From CAVONV01 sp963697355 (GTDB lineage Bacteria; Acidobacteriota; Vicinamibacteria; Marinacidobacterales; DATDRI01): a DNA stretch of 64,000 nt. Below are positions 29,095 to 38,186 of this stretch, piece after piece; the stretch's first letter is position 1, and the number at the start of each line of letters is the position of its first letter. The stretch covers positions 434,001-498,000 of the forward strand of contig CAVONV010000021.1 in NCBI GenBank assembly GCA_963697355.1, read 5' to 3'. The notes beneath the pieces are model-generated. The model was given only the letters and a program-made list of their open reading frames with translations, was not told where the DNA came from and did no database searches. A program made the position numbers and the translations under genes.

Positions 29095-30318
29095 CTATTC
29101 GGCCCGCAAGGCTTCGATGGGGTCCAAAAGCGAGGCGCGTCGGGCGGGATAGACCCCGAAGAAGAGACCTACCGTAAGAGCGAAAACCAAAGAAAACAAA
29201 ATGGACTCTGTCGAAACGGTCGTTTGCCAGGAGGTCCAGAGTCCGACACCCCAAGAGCCAACAAGCCCAACCGCTGCGCCCGTCAGTCCTCCCATCATGC
29301 CGAGCAACATGGCCTCAGACAGGAACTGAACGAGAATATCCCGGTGCCGGGCGCCCGTCGCCATGCGGAGTCCTATTTCGTTGGTTCGCTCGCGCACCGA
29401 CATCAGCATGACGGCAAGAATCCCGACGCCCCCGACGAAGAGAGATATGGCCGCGATGCCCGCGATCAACGCTGTAAAAGAAGCGCTCGTCTCTTTCTCG
29501 GCCTGGAGTGCAATCAGCTGGTTTTGAATCGTAAAGTCGTCCGGCTTGCTGAGCCGGTTGAGGCGATGTCGTTCCCTCAAGAGCTCCTGGATGTCCACCG
29601 CGGCCGTGTCCATCCATTCACGCTTCTCTACGCGTAGGTGAATATTGTTGATGTAGTCGATGTTGAACACTCGGCGGAGCGCCGTGGTGATGGGAATGAG
29701 GATCTTGTCATCCTCGTTGGCACCTTCCGCACTGACACCTTTGGCCGCGAGCGTGCCGATGACCTCGAAGGGGATGTTGCCCACACGGATGATCTCCCCA
29801 ATAGGGTCATCTCCCGCGAAAAGATCCTCCACGATCTGGTTTCCCAACACTGCCACTCGCAGCGCCACCTTGCTTTCTTCGTCGGTAAAGACTCGTCCGC
29901 GCGCGAGTTTGAAATTGCGAATATCCACGTATTCTGAAGTGGTACCGAGCACGCTCGTCATCTTCGAGCGTGTCCCATACTTGATTCTGAACGGCCGGTC
30001 CTGGGAAGGGGCCACCAAAGCAACGGTGGGCAATTCGTCGCGTATGGACTCCGCGTCTTCGAGCTCGAGCGTTGTGACGTTACCCACTTGTCGCTTGCGG
30101 CCGACAAAGGTCTCCATCTTACCGGCGCTGACGACGAGCAGATTCGTTCCCATGGCTTCGATTTCGCGCAGCACAGCTCCTTGCGCACCGTTGCCTATCG
30201 CGATCATCACGATGACCGCCGCCACGCCGATCGTAATGCCCACCAGAGCAAGAAAAGTTCTCAGCTTGTGAGACAGCAGTGCGTGACGGGATAGCTTGAT
30301 GCTGCGATAGATCTTCAT
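29095..30318 (-). CDS. MacB/FtsX-type ABC permease (second)
   Basis: 407 residues. Topology of MacB permeases: one N-terminal helix (LRTFLALVGITIGVAAVIVMIAIG), a large periplasmic domain (about 45-280) and three C-terminal helices (IAGIAAISLFVGGVGILAVML and so on) with the FtsX signature VRERTNEIGLRMATGARHRDILVQFL. The ATG at 30318 overlaps the end of the first permease by four bases, so an in-frame extension to 30426 is rejected. With the first permease it probably forms a heterodimer driven by the adjacent ATPase, coupling ATP hydrolysis to periplasmic export through the MacA-like adaptor. Confidence 0.88.
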   Translation of the reverse strand: MKIYRSIKLSRHALLSHKLRTFLALVGITIGVAAVIVMIAIGNGAQGAVLREIEAMGTNLLVVSAGKMETFVGRKRQVGNVTTLELEDAESIRDELPTVALVAPSQDRPFRIKYGTRSKMTSVLGTTSEYVDIRNFKLARGRVFTDEESKVALRVAVLGNQIVEDLFAGDDPIGEIIRVGNIPFEVIGTLAAKGVSAEGANEDDKILIPITTALRRVFNIDYINNIHLRVEKREWMDTAAVDIQELLRERHRLNRLSKPDDFTIQNQLIALQAEKETSASFTALIAGIAAISLFVGGVGILAVMLMSVRERTNEIGLRMATGARHRDILVQFLSEAMLLGMMGGLTGAAVGLVGSWGVGLWTSWQTTVSTESILFSLVFALTVGLFFGVYPARRASLLDPIEALRAE

Positions 30319-31529
30319 CGAAGGGCTTCGACGGGCTGATGGGCGGCCGCTCGTCGTGCCGGGAACACTCCTGCCAAGAGTCCGATGATCGTAGACGATA
30401 AGATCGCGAGGATGAGGGCCTGCCACGATATCGCAAACGGTATCCCCATCATCGATGTCACTACTCCGACGCCCACGAGTCCGAGTCCGATCCCAACCAC
30501 GCCTCCGACAAAAGTCACGACCGTCGTCTCCATGAGGAACTGGAGGAGAATATCCTTTGACCTGGCCCCGACCGCTTTCCTGAGACCGATTTCGGCAGTC
30601 CGCTCGTTGACCGATAGGAGCATGAGGTTGGCGACGACGACGCCGCCGACGACGAGAGAAATCGCCGCAATGAGGGGCAAGAACAGATTGAAGACACGGT
30701 TTGCGCTCGCGACCATTTCCTGAATCTGAACGGCTGTGAATAGGTGGAAATCATCCGGCTCCTGCGGAGTCAGATTGTGGCGGTCCCGGAGGATCTCGGT
30801 AATTTGAGCTTCGGCCTCCGCCATCTTGCTCGCGTCCCTGAGCCGCAGCTTGCCATTCCGGATGTAGTCGACATTTAACAAGCGCCTCATGGAGGTGGTA
30901 ATCGGGACCCATAGCTCGTGATCCCGGTTCATCCCGTGCGGGTCTACCCCTCGAAGCTCCAACACACCCTTGATACGGAACGGCACGTTCCCGATGCGGA
31001 GCTGTTCTTCGAGAGGATCGGTGTCACCAAATAGCTCCTCCGCGAGATCCTGACCGATGAGGGTCACACGGGCCGCGCTCTGCATGTCATCGTCGTCGAA
31101 AAACTCTCCACTTACGACCGTGCGGTTCCAGACCAATTCGGCCTGGGGTGAATGTGCGAAGATGTTCGTCGTTGCGCTCCGGTCCTTGTAGATGGCTTCC
31201 CGTCCCGGGGTCATGATGAGGGGATCCCATAACTCGACGTTGGGGATCTCTGCCGCTATCGCCTCCAGATCGGCAATCGTAAATGTGTTGACCAGCTCGC
31301 CTTGCCGCGGGCCGCCCATTCCGGTTCTGCCGGCGGAAATCAAGATATCGTTGGCGCTGAACAACTTCTCAATCTGGGACATGACTTGGTTTTCCGTTCC
31401 TTGGCCGATGGAGAAGATCACCGTCAAGGCGAATATTCCCACGACGATTCCCAGCATCATAAAGAATGTTCGCACCCTGTGACGGCCCATGCCTCGAAAA
31501 CCACTTCTTAATATTCGACTCGTTTTCAT
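30315..31529 (-). CDS. MacB/FtsX-type ABC permease (first)
   Basis: 404 residues with the same four-helix layout as its neighbour: N-terminal helix VRTFFMMLGIVVGIFALTVIFSIG, periplasmic MacB-PCD domain, and C-terminal FtsX domain with VNERTAEIGLRKAVGARSKDILLQFL. It overlaps the ATPase gene (ATGA at 31526-31529) and the second permease (30315-30318). Having two separate half-permeases, each without a fused ATPase, differs from E. coli MacB, which fuses ATPase and permease. Confidence 0.88.
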   Translation of the reverse strand: MKTSRILRSGFRGMGRHRVRTFFMMLGIVVGIFALTVIFSIGQGTENQVMSQIEKLFSANDILISAGRTGMGGPRQGELVNTFTIADLEAIAAEIPNVELWDPLIMTPGREAIYKDRSATTNIFAHSPQAELVWNRTVVSGEFFDDDDMQSAARVTLIGQDLAEELFGDTDPLEEQLRIGNVPFRIKGVLELRGVDPHGMNRDHELWVPITTSMRRLLNVDYIRNGKLRLRDASKMAEAEAQITEILRDRHNLTPQEPDDFHLFTAVQIQEMVASANRVFNLFLPLIAAISLVVGGVVVANLMLLSVNERTAEIGLRKAVGARSKDILLQFLMETTVVTFVGGVVGIGLGLVGVGVVTSMMGIPFAISWQALILAILSSTIIGLLAGVFPARRAAAHQPVEALR

Positions 31530-32254
31530 GACTGCACTTCCTCGGGCATCCGGGTGAGTGCCTCCCTGGCGTCTCTCGGTTGTTGAACAGGCTCATCGCC
31601 GACGATCTTGCCGTCGACGATGCGGATGATTCGCTGGGCGTGTTGGGCAAGGTTCTCGTCGTGGGTCACGAGGACAATGGTCTTTCCGCTACGATGTTGC
31701 TCCTGAAATATCGACATGACTTCCATCCCGGACCGACTATCGAGGTTCCCCGTAGGTTCGTCCGCGAAAATGATCTCAGGATCGTTGACGAGAGCTCGGG
31801 CGATGGCCACGCGCTGCTGCTGTCCCCCGGAGAGCTCGCTGGGAAAGTGCCGCGCCCGATCCTCCAGCCCGACTTCGTTCAAGGCCCGGCTGGCGAGTTT
31901 GCTGAAGTCAGATCGGTCGGAGTAAATCAGCGGAAGCTCAACGTTCTCGAGAGCGCTGGTTCGTGGCAGCAAGTGAAATGACTGGAAAACGAATCCGACT
32001 TTCTGATTCCTCAGCTTGGCGAGCTCATCGATATCGAGGTCGCTGACTTTGCGCTCGTCGATTTGGTAGGCGCCTGTCGTCGGTCGATCGAGAAGCCCCA
32101 TGATGTTCATCAAAGTAGACTTGCCTGACCCCGACGGTCCCACCACGGCCACCATCTCGCCGCGCTCGATGGTCAAAGACACATTCTGGAGCGCTTTGAC
32201 CTCGGCACTGTCGTTCTTGCGATAAACCTTGCTCACGTCCTCTAGCCGTATCAT
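31526..32254 (-). CDS. ABC transporter ATPase (LolD/MacB type)
   Basis: 242 residues. Walker A GPSGSGKST, Q-loop in VGFVFQSFHLLP, signature LSGGQQQRVAIARALV, Walker B IIFADEPTGNLDS and the H-loop in VLVTHDENLA. It belongs to the cluster that powers MacB, LolCDE and FtsE systems. The ATG at 32254 has GGAGG upstream; an in-frame start at 32281 would overlap the adaptor gene by four bases and is a possible alternative. It powers the two downstream permeases. Confidence 0.9.
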   Translation of the reverse strand: MIRLEDVSKVYRKNDSAEVKALQNVSLTIERGEMVAVVGPSGSGKSTLMNIMGLLDRPTTGAYQIDERKVSDLDIDELAKLRNQKVGFVFQSFHLLPRTSALENVELPLIYSDRSDFSKLASRALNEVGLEDRARHFPSELSGGQQQRVAIARALVNDPEIIFADEPTGNLDSRSGMEVMSIFQEQHRSGKTIVLVTHDENLAQHAQRIIRIVDGKIVGDEPVQQPRDAREALTRMPEEVQS

Positions 32255-32277
32255 CGACGTACCCACCTCCTTGAGGA

Positions 32278-33357
32278 TCATTCGGGCGAGAGTGTGATCT
32301 CGCCCAGTATGATCTCTTGACGTTCCGCGAGTCCTTCAACGATCTCAGTGTATTCGTCGTCCTTCCATCCCACTTTGACCCATTGCTTGACGGGCTGCCG
32401 GTCCTGGAGCACATAAACAAATCTACGACCGCGCTCCCTACGAATGGCTCTATTGGGAACGGCCAAAACGTTTTCTCGTTTTTCCAAGAAGATATTGACC
32501 GTGGTCGTCATTTCCGGGCGGAGAATTCGCCCCTGCTTATTGGATATGCGGATGATGGTCACGTAGTTGACGACATTATCTTGAATTTCCGCGCTGGGAT
32601 AGACGGCGACCACCTTGCCTTCGAAATCGACATCCGAGTACGTGTCGACAGTAAACTCCGCTTTTTGGTCAGTCTGGATCCGGCCAATATCCGTCTCATC
32701 GACGTAGGCCCAGACTTCGAGCCGTTTCAAATCGATGATGGTGACGAATGTAGGCGCTGCAAAACTCGCCGCGACCGTCTCGCCCTCTTGCGTCGAGACC
32801 GACGCCACCACGCCGGAAATGGGAGCACGAATCTTGGTGTATTCCAACTGGATCCGCGCGTACTCCAAATTAGCTTCGGCTTGTTTCACCTCGGCCTCCG
32901 CTACCTCATGAGCGCGCGCGGCCGCGTCGGCGACGTTTTGGGACACCAGCTCTTTTCCGAAAAGCTCGTCATTTCGATCCTTGTCCAAAATAGCAAACTC
33001 GAGATTGGCCTTGGCGACTTCCAGGTCGGCTTCCGCCTGCCGCACCCTGGCCTCGAATTCCGTGGAATCGATCTCCGCCAGTAAGGTCTCTTCACTCACC
33101 TTGTCGCCGACGCTGACATAGAGTTTCTTCACGATTCCCGATACCCTCGAGCCCACGCGGACCTCCGCTCCCACCATCGGTTTGATGATCCCCGTGGCCA
33201 AAACCGTGGAGCCAATGTCCACACGTTTGACGGCTGTTGTCGGCCAGTCCACGGATTGGATGTCCTCGCTTTTCGGGAAGAGCCCCATAGAAAAGCCGGT
33301 GACGAGTGCAGCAATGACCAGGATGAACAGTCCAAAGAGAAGCTTCTTATTCATCAT
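32278..33357 (-). CDS. MacA/HlyD-type periplasmic adaptor
   Basis: 359 residues. A single N-terminal anchor (LLFGLFILVIAALVTGFSMGL), a lipoyl half (VRVGSRVSGIVKKLYVSVGDKVSEETLLAEID), a helical hairpin of about 95 residues rich in Ala, Glu and Gln, the second lipoyl half (YTKIRAPISGVVASVSTQEGETV), and a beta-barrel plus membrane-proximal part ending in VPNRAIRRERGRRFVYV. It links the inner-membrane ABC unit to an outer-membrane channel. No TolC-like gene is in the window. It overlaps the padR stop by 11 bases. Confidence 0.88.
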   Translation of the reverse strand: MMNKKLLFGLFILVIAALVTGFSMGLFPKSEDIQSVDWPTTAVKRVDIGSTVLATGIIKPMVGAEVRVGSRVSGIVKKLYVSVGDKVSEETLLAEIDSTEFEARVRQAEADLEVAKANLEFAILDKDRNDELFGKELVSQNVADAAARAHEVAEAEVKQAEANLEYARIQLEYTKIRAPISGVVASVSTQEGETVAASFAAPTFVTIIDLKRLEVWAYVDETDIGRIQTDQKAEFTVDTYSDVDFEGKVVAVYPSAEIQDNVVNYVTIIRISNKQGRILRPEMTTTVNIFLEKRENVLAVPNRAIRRERGRRFVYVLQDRQPVKQWVKVGWKDDEYTEIVEGLAERQEIILGEITLSPE

Positions 33358-33784
33358 CCAATCCCTGACTCAGAAACTCGATGTGATGCTCGATGAGATG
33401 CTTTGCATGCGAAAGCCTCTCGACGAGCTCGCGCTGCATCACCGGTACGGCGGCTTTCCCCTTTTCCGTGAGACGGTACCGACGCTTGGGAGCCGCCTTA
33501 CCTCTTTCCCAATCGCCGACGATGAACTCTTCTTTTTCGAAGTTGTGGAGAAGGGGATAAACGGAACCTGGGCTGGGTTTCCAGGTCCCTTTGGTCATCT
33601 CGCCGATATGTCGAATGATCTCATTTCCATATAGAGGATGCTCTTCGAGCAAATGCATGATGTACCATGGCAATATGCCCTTTGCCAGCCCTTCCACCAT
33701 GGGTGGACCCACTTTCGTGAGCAAGGATGGCAAGTCTTGGCCGTCATGTGACGGATCGGCATTGTGGCGTTCATTTGGGCTCAT
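33347..33784 (-). CDS. PadR-family transcriptional regulator
   Basis: 145 residues. The winged helix (about 36-110) has the PadR pattern ILPWYIMHLLEEHPLYGNEIIRHIGEM, GSVYPLLHNFEKEEFI and RYRLTEKGKAAV, with a short C-terminal dimer helix. It is the first gene of the exporter operon, which it probably represses in the absence of an inducer, as PadR proteins do for MDR pumps. An imperfect palindrome overlaps the -10 box of the only clear promoter upstream, which fits self-repression. Confidence 0.88.
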   Translation of the reverse strand: MSPNERHNADPSHDGQDLPSLLTKVGPPMVEGLAKGILPWYIMHLLEEHPLYGNEIIRHIGEMTKGTWKPSPGSVYPLLHNFEKEEFIVGDWERGKAAPKRRYRLTEKGKAAVPVMQRELVERLSHAKHLIEHHIEFLSQGLDDE

Positions 33785-33817
33785 TTGCTCGCTTCTTGAT
33801 AATAGTCGGGTTCAATA

Positions 33818-33837
33818 ATTATCGACGCCGATATAAT
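33818..33837 (-). promoter_or_regulatory. Candidate PadR operator
   Basis: ATTATCG, four bases, CGATATAAT: an inverted repeat with one extra base, overlapping the -10 box at 33833-33838. Confidence 0.45.
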
Positions 33838-33861
33838 AGGCTTGTCTGAAACCTTTGTCAA
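33833..33861 (-). promoter_or_regulatory. Sigma-70 promoter of the padR-exporter operon
   Basis: On the minus strand TTGACA (33861-33856), 17-base spacer, TATTAT (33838-33833). It lies about 50 bases before the padR start. Confidence 0.7.
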
Positions 33862-33895
33862 GAAGTGCGGTTGCCTCAGGACGGACGAAATGGTC

Positions 33896-36106
33896 CTAGC
33901 GAGGACCCTTTCCCAAGTACTTCTCAAAGTGCCCGACCAGCTTGTTGAACGCAAAGATCGTCTGGTAGGAGCCTTCGGTGTCCCAACCGTGTCCCGAGTT
34001 GGGTAGCGTAACGAAATCGACATCTTTGCCCATCATCATCAAGCGCTCCACGAGGGTCACGGAGTCCTTATACAACACGATGCGGTCCCGCATGCCGTGG
34101 ATGATCATGAGGTGGTCTCGAAGACCCGCACTGTGGGTGAAGGCTGAAGAGTCCAAGTACTCCTCGGGTTGATCCCGCGGCGCCATCATCACTCGCATCT
34201 CGCCGGTCATGGCATGCCATACATTCGTGGCCGGTGCGCCGGCGACGCCGGCTTTGTAGACCCCCGGCTTCTTGAAGAGAGACATGCACGTGAGAAGTCC
34301 ACCGTAGCTCGATCCCCAAATTCCTACGCGATCCATATCCACGAAGCCCACAGACTCGAGATACTTCACACCACTATAAAGGTCCTCCACATCGATGCCG
34401 CCGTAGTCCAGAAGGATGCCGCGTCTGAGAGCTCTCCCGTTTCCCCAGCTACCGCGGAAGTTGACGTTCAGAAGCACATAGCCTTCTTGCACTAGATACT
34501 GATCGAGTCCCCACGTAGGATGCGCGTTGCGTCCTCCCCATTGATTTCGGACCGTGTTGCTGTACACGGAGCCAAGAATGGCGGGATATTTCTTCGTCCG
34601 GTCGATGTTGGGGGGCAAGGTCAGTCGTCCTGTCAGCACCGTTCCATCCAAGTGGCTCGTGAAGGTGACATACTGGGGTTGGACCCATTGATTGCGGTCA
34701 AACTCTGGGAGGGGTGAGGTAGTGATACGTCGTTCAGCCTCTGTCTCGCTCGAGGGCTGAAGGCTGGTGAGCATCAGCTCCGGCGGCATCGCGTCGCTCG
34801 AGAAATCGACCGCTGCGTAGCGACCGTCAGGCGAATAGAGAGGCGAGTGAGTTCCGGCGGATCGGCTCAATCGTTTCATGTGCTGTCCGTCGAGGCCGAT
34901 TTGAAAAATGTGCCGCTCTTCATGCCGTCCCTCATTGGCGACGAAAAAGAGAGAGTTTGTTTCGCCCGAGACCGCGAAACTGGCCACGGCCCAATTGCCT
35001 TTCGTGACCCGCCGCGGCGCCGAACCGGCTTCGGGTAGGAGATAAATGTGGTAATCCTCATCGCGATCCGAGAGGAAATAGATGCCCTTCCCATCCGGCG
35101 CCCATTCCGCCTGCCAGTACGCAGTGACATTCTCCGGGTCCGCTTCGCGATAGACATCTTGCCCCACGCCGGACTCGACATCGATGACCCTTAGCCGCCG
35201 ATCCTTGACGTAGAAGTCGCTCCTGTCGACCAGCAAGCGCCGGCCGTCGGGAGACCACCGATAGCTGAATAGAGGTTCTTGCGGTTTGCCGCCGAGATCC
35301 ATCCAACGCGTTTCCGTTCCGCTTGACGATAGGACTCCCAGCCTTCGACTCGGCGGTTCTTCGCCGGGAAAGGGCCGACGGGAGGGGACGAGCGCCGACT
35401 CTTCCTGGAGGTAGTCCGGTATGTTGCGAATGGGGACGTGACGTTGATCCGATTCGAGAAAGGCGATCGTTTGGCCGTCCGGCGACCAACGGTAGCTCTC
35501 GATGCTGATGTCCTTGTCGTCGTTTCCGACGAGTTTCCGGGGGTCACCGCCCTCCGAAGAACCTAGCCAGAGATCGCCGTTGTGGATATAAGCAAAGAAG
35601 CGACCATCAGGCGAATACGAGGCCCGGCGCTCCGATCCCGGCGTTTCCGTTAGACGGAGGGCATCTGCGGCCGCCGCTCCCATTTCAGCCCAATAGAGGT
35701 CTCCACGAAAGGTGAAAAGAATCCTGCTTCCGTCGGGGTGCCAGACGACGGCAGTGACGCCTGGATCCCGTTCGATTTCGAAGGGTGCCCGCAATTGCGC
35801 GAGGGTCGCGCGGCGCGGGTCGACCGCCAGCTCAGCGGTTCGTCTCGGCATTTTGGTTCGGCGTTGTGGCACCGGATTGCTGATCTCGAGGGTCCAAACG
35901 TCATAGAAATTGGTCCCGTCATCGTTCCATAAGAAGGCCAGCCGCCGGCTGTCCTCAGACCAAGAAAATCCCTTTGGAGCCGTTCCGATCAATCGCGGCA
36001 ACGAATACAGGCGCTCGATGGTCATCCGTTCCTGCGCGTGAGCTCCCGAAGTAGCTGCTAGGAATCCGATCAAGACCAGCATGAATCGCTCTGCCTTTTC
36101 CCTCAT
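33896..36106 (-). CDS. Exported S9 family peptidase (prolyl oligopeptidase-like)
   Basis: 736 residues. Signal peptide LVLIGFLAATSGAHAQ; the ATG at 36106 is chosen because GAGG is six bases upstream, against a longer in-frame start at 36244. An N-terminal seven-bladed TolB/DPP4-like propeller (repeated YSPDGRFFAYI and WSPDGRRLLV blades) caps a C-terminal alpha/beta hydrolase with the nucleophile in GIWGSSYGGLLT, the Asp region IHGMRDRIV and the His in NSGHGWD. It should cleave peptides, typically after Pro or Ala or by dipeptide release, in the periplasm or outside. It is convergent with nothing and ends 112 bases after the padR promoter region. Confidence 0.9.
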   Translation of the reverse strand: MREKAERFMLVLIGFLAATSGAHAQERMTIERLYSLPRLIGTAPKGFSWSEDSRRLAFLWNDDGTNFYDVWTLEISNPVPQRRTKMPRRTAELAVDPRRATLAQLRAPFEIERDPGVTAVVWHPDGSRILFTFRGDLYWAEMGAAAADALRLTETPGSERRASYSPDGRFFAYIHNGDLWLGSSEGGDPRKLVGNDDKDISIESYRWSPDGQTIAFLESDQRHVPIRNIPDYLQEESALVPSRRPFPGEEPPSRRLGVLSSSGTETRWMDLGGKPQEPLFSYRWSPDGRRLLVDRSDFYVKDRRLRVIDVESGVGQDVYREADPENVTAYWQAEWAPDGKGIYFLSDRDEDYHIYLLPEAGSAPRRVTKGNWAVASFAVSGETNSLFFVANEGRHEERHIFQIGLDGQHMKRLSRSAGTHSPLYSPDGRYAAVDFSSDAMPPELMLTSLQPSSETEAERRITTSPLPEFDRNQWVQPQYVTFTSHLDGTVLTGRLTLPPNIDRTKKYPAILGSVYSNTVRNQWGGRNAHPTWGLDQYLVQEGYVLLNVNFRGSWGNGRALRRGILLDYGGIDVEDLYSGVKYLESVGFVDMDRVGIWGSSYGGLLTCMSLFKKPGVYKAGVAGAPATNVWHAMTGEMRVMMAPRDQPEEYLDSSAFTHSAGLRDHLMIIHGMRDRIVLYKDSVTLVERLMMMGKDVDFVTLPNSGHGWDTEGSYQTIFAFNKLVGHFEKYLGKGPR

Positions 36107-36264
36107 GTTCCACCTCTCGGTTTGGATTCGGCCAACATTGTAATGGAAATGGGCGTTCAGGAAGCGATATCGGTCGTGAGAGAATAGCTGGCGGTGGCCG
36201 AAAGAGCGGTAAGACCGTTTACCCAAGAGGCCGACCGTGAACAATCAGAATGAGGGGTCAACAG

Positions 36265-37911
36265 ATGGACAGGTTGAAACGATCGCAGTGTTTGCCCGAG
36301 CCTCGGGGACCACTGGTAGAGGTCATAATGGATGGTGTTGGTGTGGCTCCGGCCAAACCGGGAAATGCCGTATGCGAGGCTCCTACTCCCACCTTGGACT
36401 GGCTTGTCGCCCATTGTCCTCATAGGGTCATCCAAGCTCATGGCACTGCCGTCGGTTTGCCGTCCGACGGCGACATGGGTAATAGCGAAGTGGGACACAA
36501 CGCACTTGGAGCGGGACAGATCTACGACCAGGGTGCCAAGTTGGTCAACCAGGCGATCGAGAGTGGCAACCTATTCGAGGGCGAAGTCTGGCGGACTATC
36601 GTCGATCGTTCGACATCCCGGATGTCCTCGTTGCATCTGCTAGGACTGCTCTCGGACGGCAATGTCCATAGCCACATCGATCAGCTCATCGCTCTCATTG
36701 ATGGAGCTGCGCGGGACGGTGTCCAGCGTATACGGATCCATATTTTGACCGACGGCCGCGATGTGGGAGAACGGAGCGCTCTGGCCTACATCGACCGGCT
36801 GGAAGCGCATCTGTCCCAACATCGAGACTCGGGCCGCGACTATTGCATCGCATCGGGCGGCGGTCGCATGCGGACTACCATGGATCGCTACGAAGCGGAT
36901 TGGAGCATCGTGGAACGAGGCTGGAACACGCACGTGCACGGCGCGGCGCGGGCCTTCCGCTCTGCTCGTGAAGCGGTGGAGACTCTCTACGCCGAGGATG
37001 CGGCGGTAAACGATCAGTTCTTACCGGCCTTCGTGGTCGTCGATGACAACCAACAGCCGATCGGCAGGATGGGCGACGGAGATAGCGTTGTACTCTTCAA
37101 CTTCCGGGGTGACCGGGCGATTGAGATTTCCCGCGCATTCGAAGATGAGACTTTGGACGCGTTCGACCGCGGGAGCGTACCCGATCTCTTTTACGCCGGC
37201 ATGATGCAGTACGACGGCGATCTGCTGATCCCCAAGAATTACCTCGTCACCCCACCCGCGATCAGTGAGTCTATCGGTGAATACCTGGCGGCGGCGGGAG
37301 TCACTCAGTTTGCCTGTGCGGAGACACAGAAATACGGTCACGTGACCTACTTTTGGAACGGCAACCGAAGCGGCAAGTTTGCGGAAGATCTCGAGACTTA
37401 CGTGGAGGTGCCTTCCGACAAGGTGCCATTCGAGCTACGGCCGTGGATGAAAGCTGCTGAGGTGACCGACCAAGTGGTCGGGGCCGTCGAGAGCGGAAAG
37501 TACCAATTCTTGCGTGTCAACTATGCCAACGGGGATATGGTGGGCCACACGGGCCACTACGCGGCCACGATGAGCGCCGTCGCGGCCGTCGACCTGGCCC
37601 TCGAACGCATTTTGCGCGCGGTAGAAAAGGTGGGTGGTGTGCTCGTGGTCACCGCGGATCACGGGAACAGCGATGACATGTACATGACCAAGAAGGGTGA
37701 AATCCTGCGCGACGAGGAAGACCGTCCCCTACCCAAGACCTCTCATTCCCTCAATCCGGTGGTTTTCATCGTCTATGATCCCCTTCGCCGCTACGTGATC
37801 GGCGATGGTGTCGACAATCCTGGGCTCGGCAACAACGCGGCGACCGTTCTCAACCTCCTTGGCTTCGAAGCACCGGCGCATTACTTGCCGTCTCTGATCC
37901 GTGCCGGGTAA
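36265..37911 (+). CDS. gpmI: 2,3-bisphosphoglycerate-independent phosphoglycerate mutase
   Basis: 548 residues. The alkaline-phosphatase-fold catalytic Ser is in GDMGNSEVGHN; other iPGM blocks are LHLLGLLSDGNVHSH, ILTDGRDV, SGGGRMRTTMDRYEADW, NFRGDRAIEI, YGHVTYFWNGN, ANGDMVGHTGHY and VTADHGNSDDM. It interconverts 3- and 2-phosphoglycerate in glycolysis and gluconeogenesis using Mn2+. The ATG at 36265 has AGGGG seven bases upstream; an ATG at 36250 is in frame but less well placed. The length is a little above the usual 510-520. It is divergent from the S9 gene. Confidence 0.93.
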   Translation: MDRLKRSQCLPEPRGPLVEVIMDGVGVAPAKPGNAVCEAPTPTLDWLVAHCPHRVIQAHGTAVGLPSDGDMGNSEVGHNALGAGQIYDQGAKLVNQAIESGNLFEGEVWRTIVDRSTSRMSSLHLLGLLSDGNVHSHIDQLIALIDGAARDGVQRIRIHILTDGRDVGERSALAYIDRLEAHLSQHRDSGRDYCIASGGGRMRTTMDRYEADWSIVERGWNTHVHGAARAFRSAREAVETLYAEDAAVNDQFLPAFVVVDDNQQPIGRMGDGDSVVLFNFRGDRAIEISRAFEDETLDAFDRGSVPDLFYAGMMQYDGDLLIPKNYLVTPPAISESIGEYLAAAGVTQFACAETQKYGHVTYFWNGNRSGKFAEDLETYVEVPSDKVPFELRPWMKAAEVTDQVVGAVESGKYQFLRVNYANGDMVGHTGHYAATMSAVAAVDLALERILRAVEKVGGVLVVTADHGNSDDMYMTKKGEILRDEEDRPLPKTSHSLNPVVFIVYDPLRRYVIGDGVDNPGLGNNAATVLNLLGFEAPAHYLPSLIRAG

Positions 37912-38186
37912 GCGCCGGCTCTGTTCTGCATAGATCATGGTATTCATGGAATCCAGTGCTCGAGGGCTCTGGTTCTGGCCCCGTCGTCCCGAATCCCACT
38001 CTCATGTCGGAGCTTGAGTTTCCTCTGGTAGGCAAGCCTTTCTTCGCTCCAGTGATTGTGCTATTTTCCGCGTTTGAAGTTGGTGAACGTGACGTACGCG
38101 CGGCGCTCCCAGGTAGATTCCATTGAGTTACCGCTCAGTTCACAAGGCGACGCCCGTTGCCGCTTTCACAAGAGTCGAGGTGTCCG

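Noticed and set aside
32254..32281. Upstream start for the ABC ATPase
   Set aside because: ATG 32254 begins the conserved IRLEDVSKVY strand with GGAGG upstream; the longer start adds a non-conserved tail, though it cannot be excluded.
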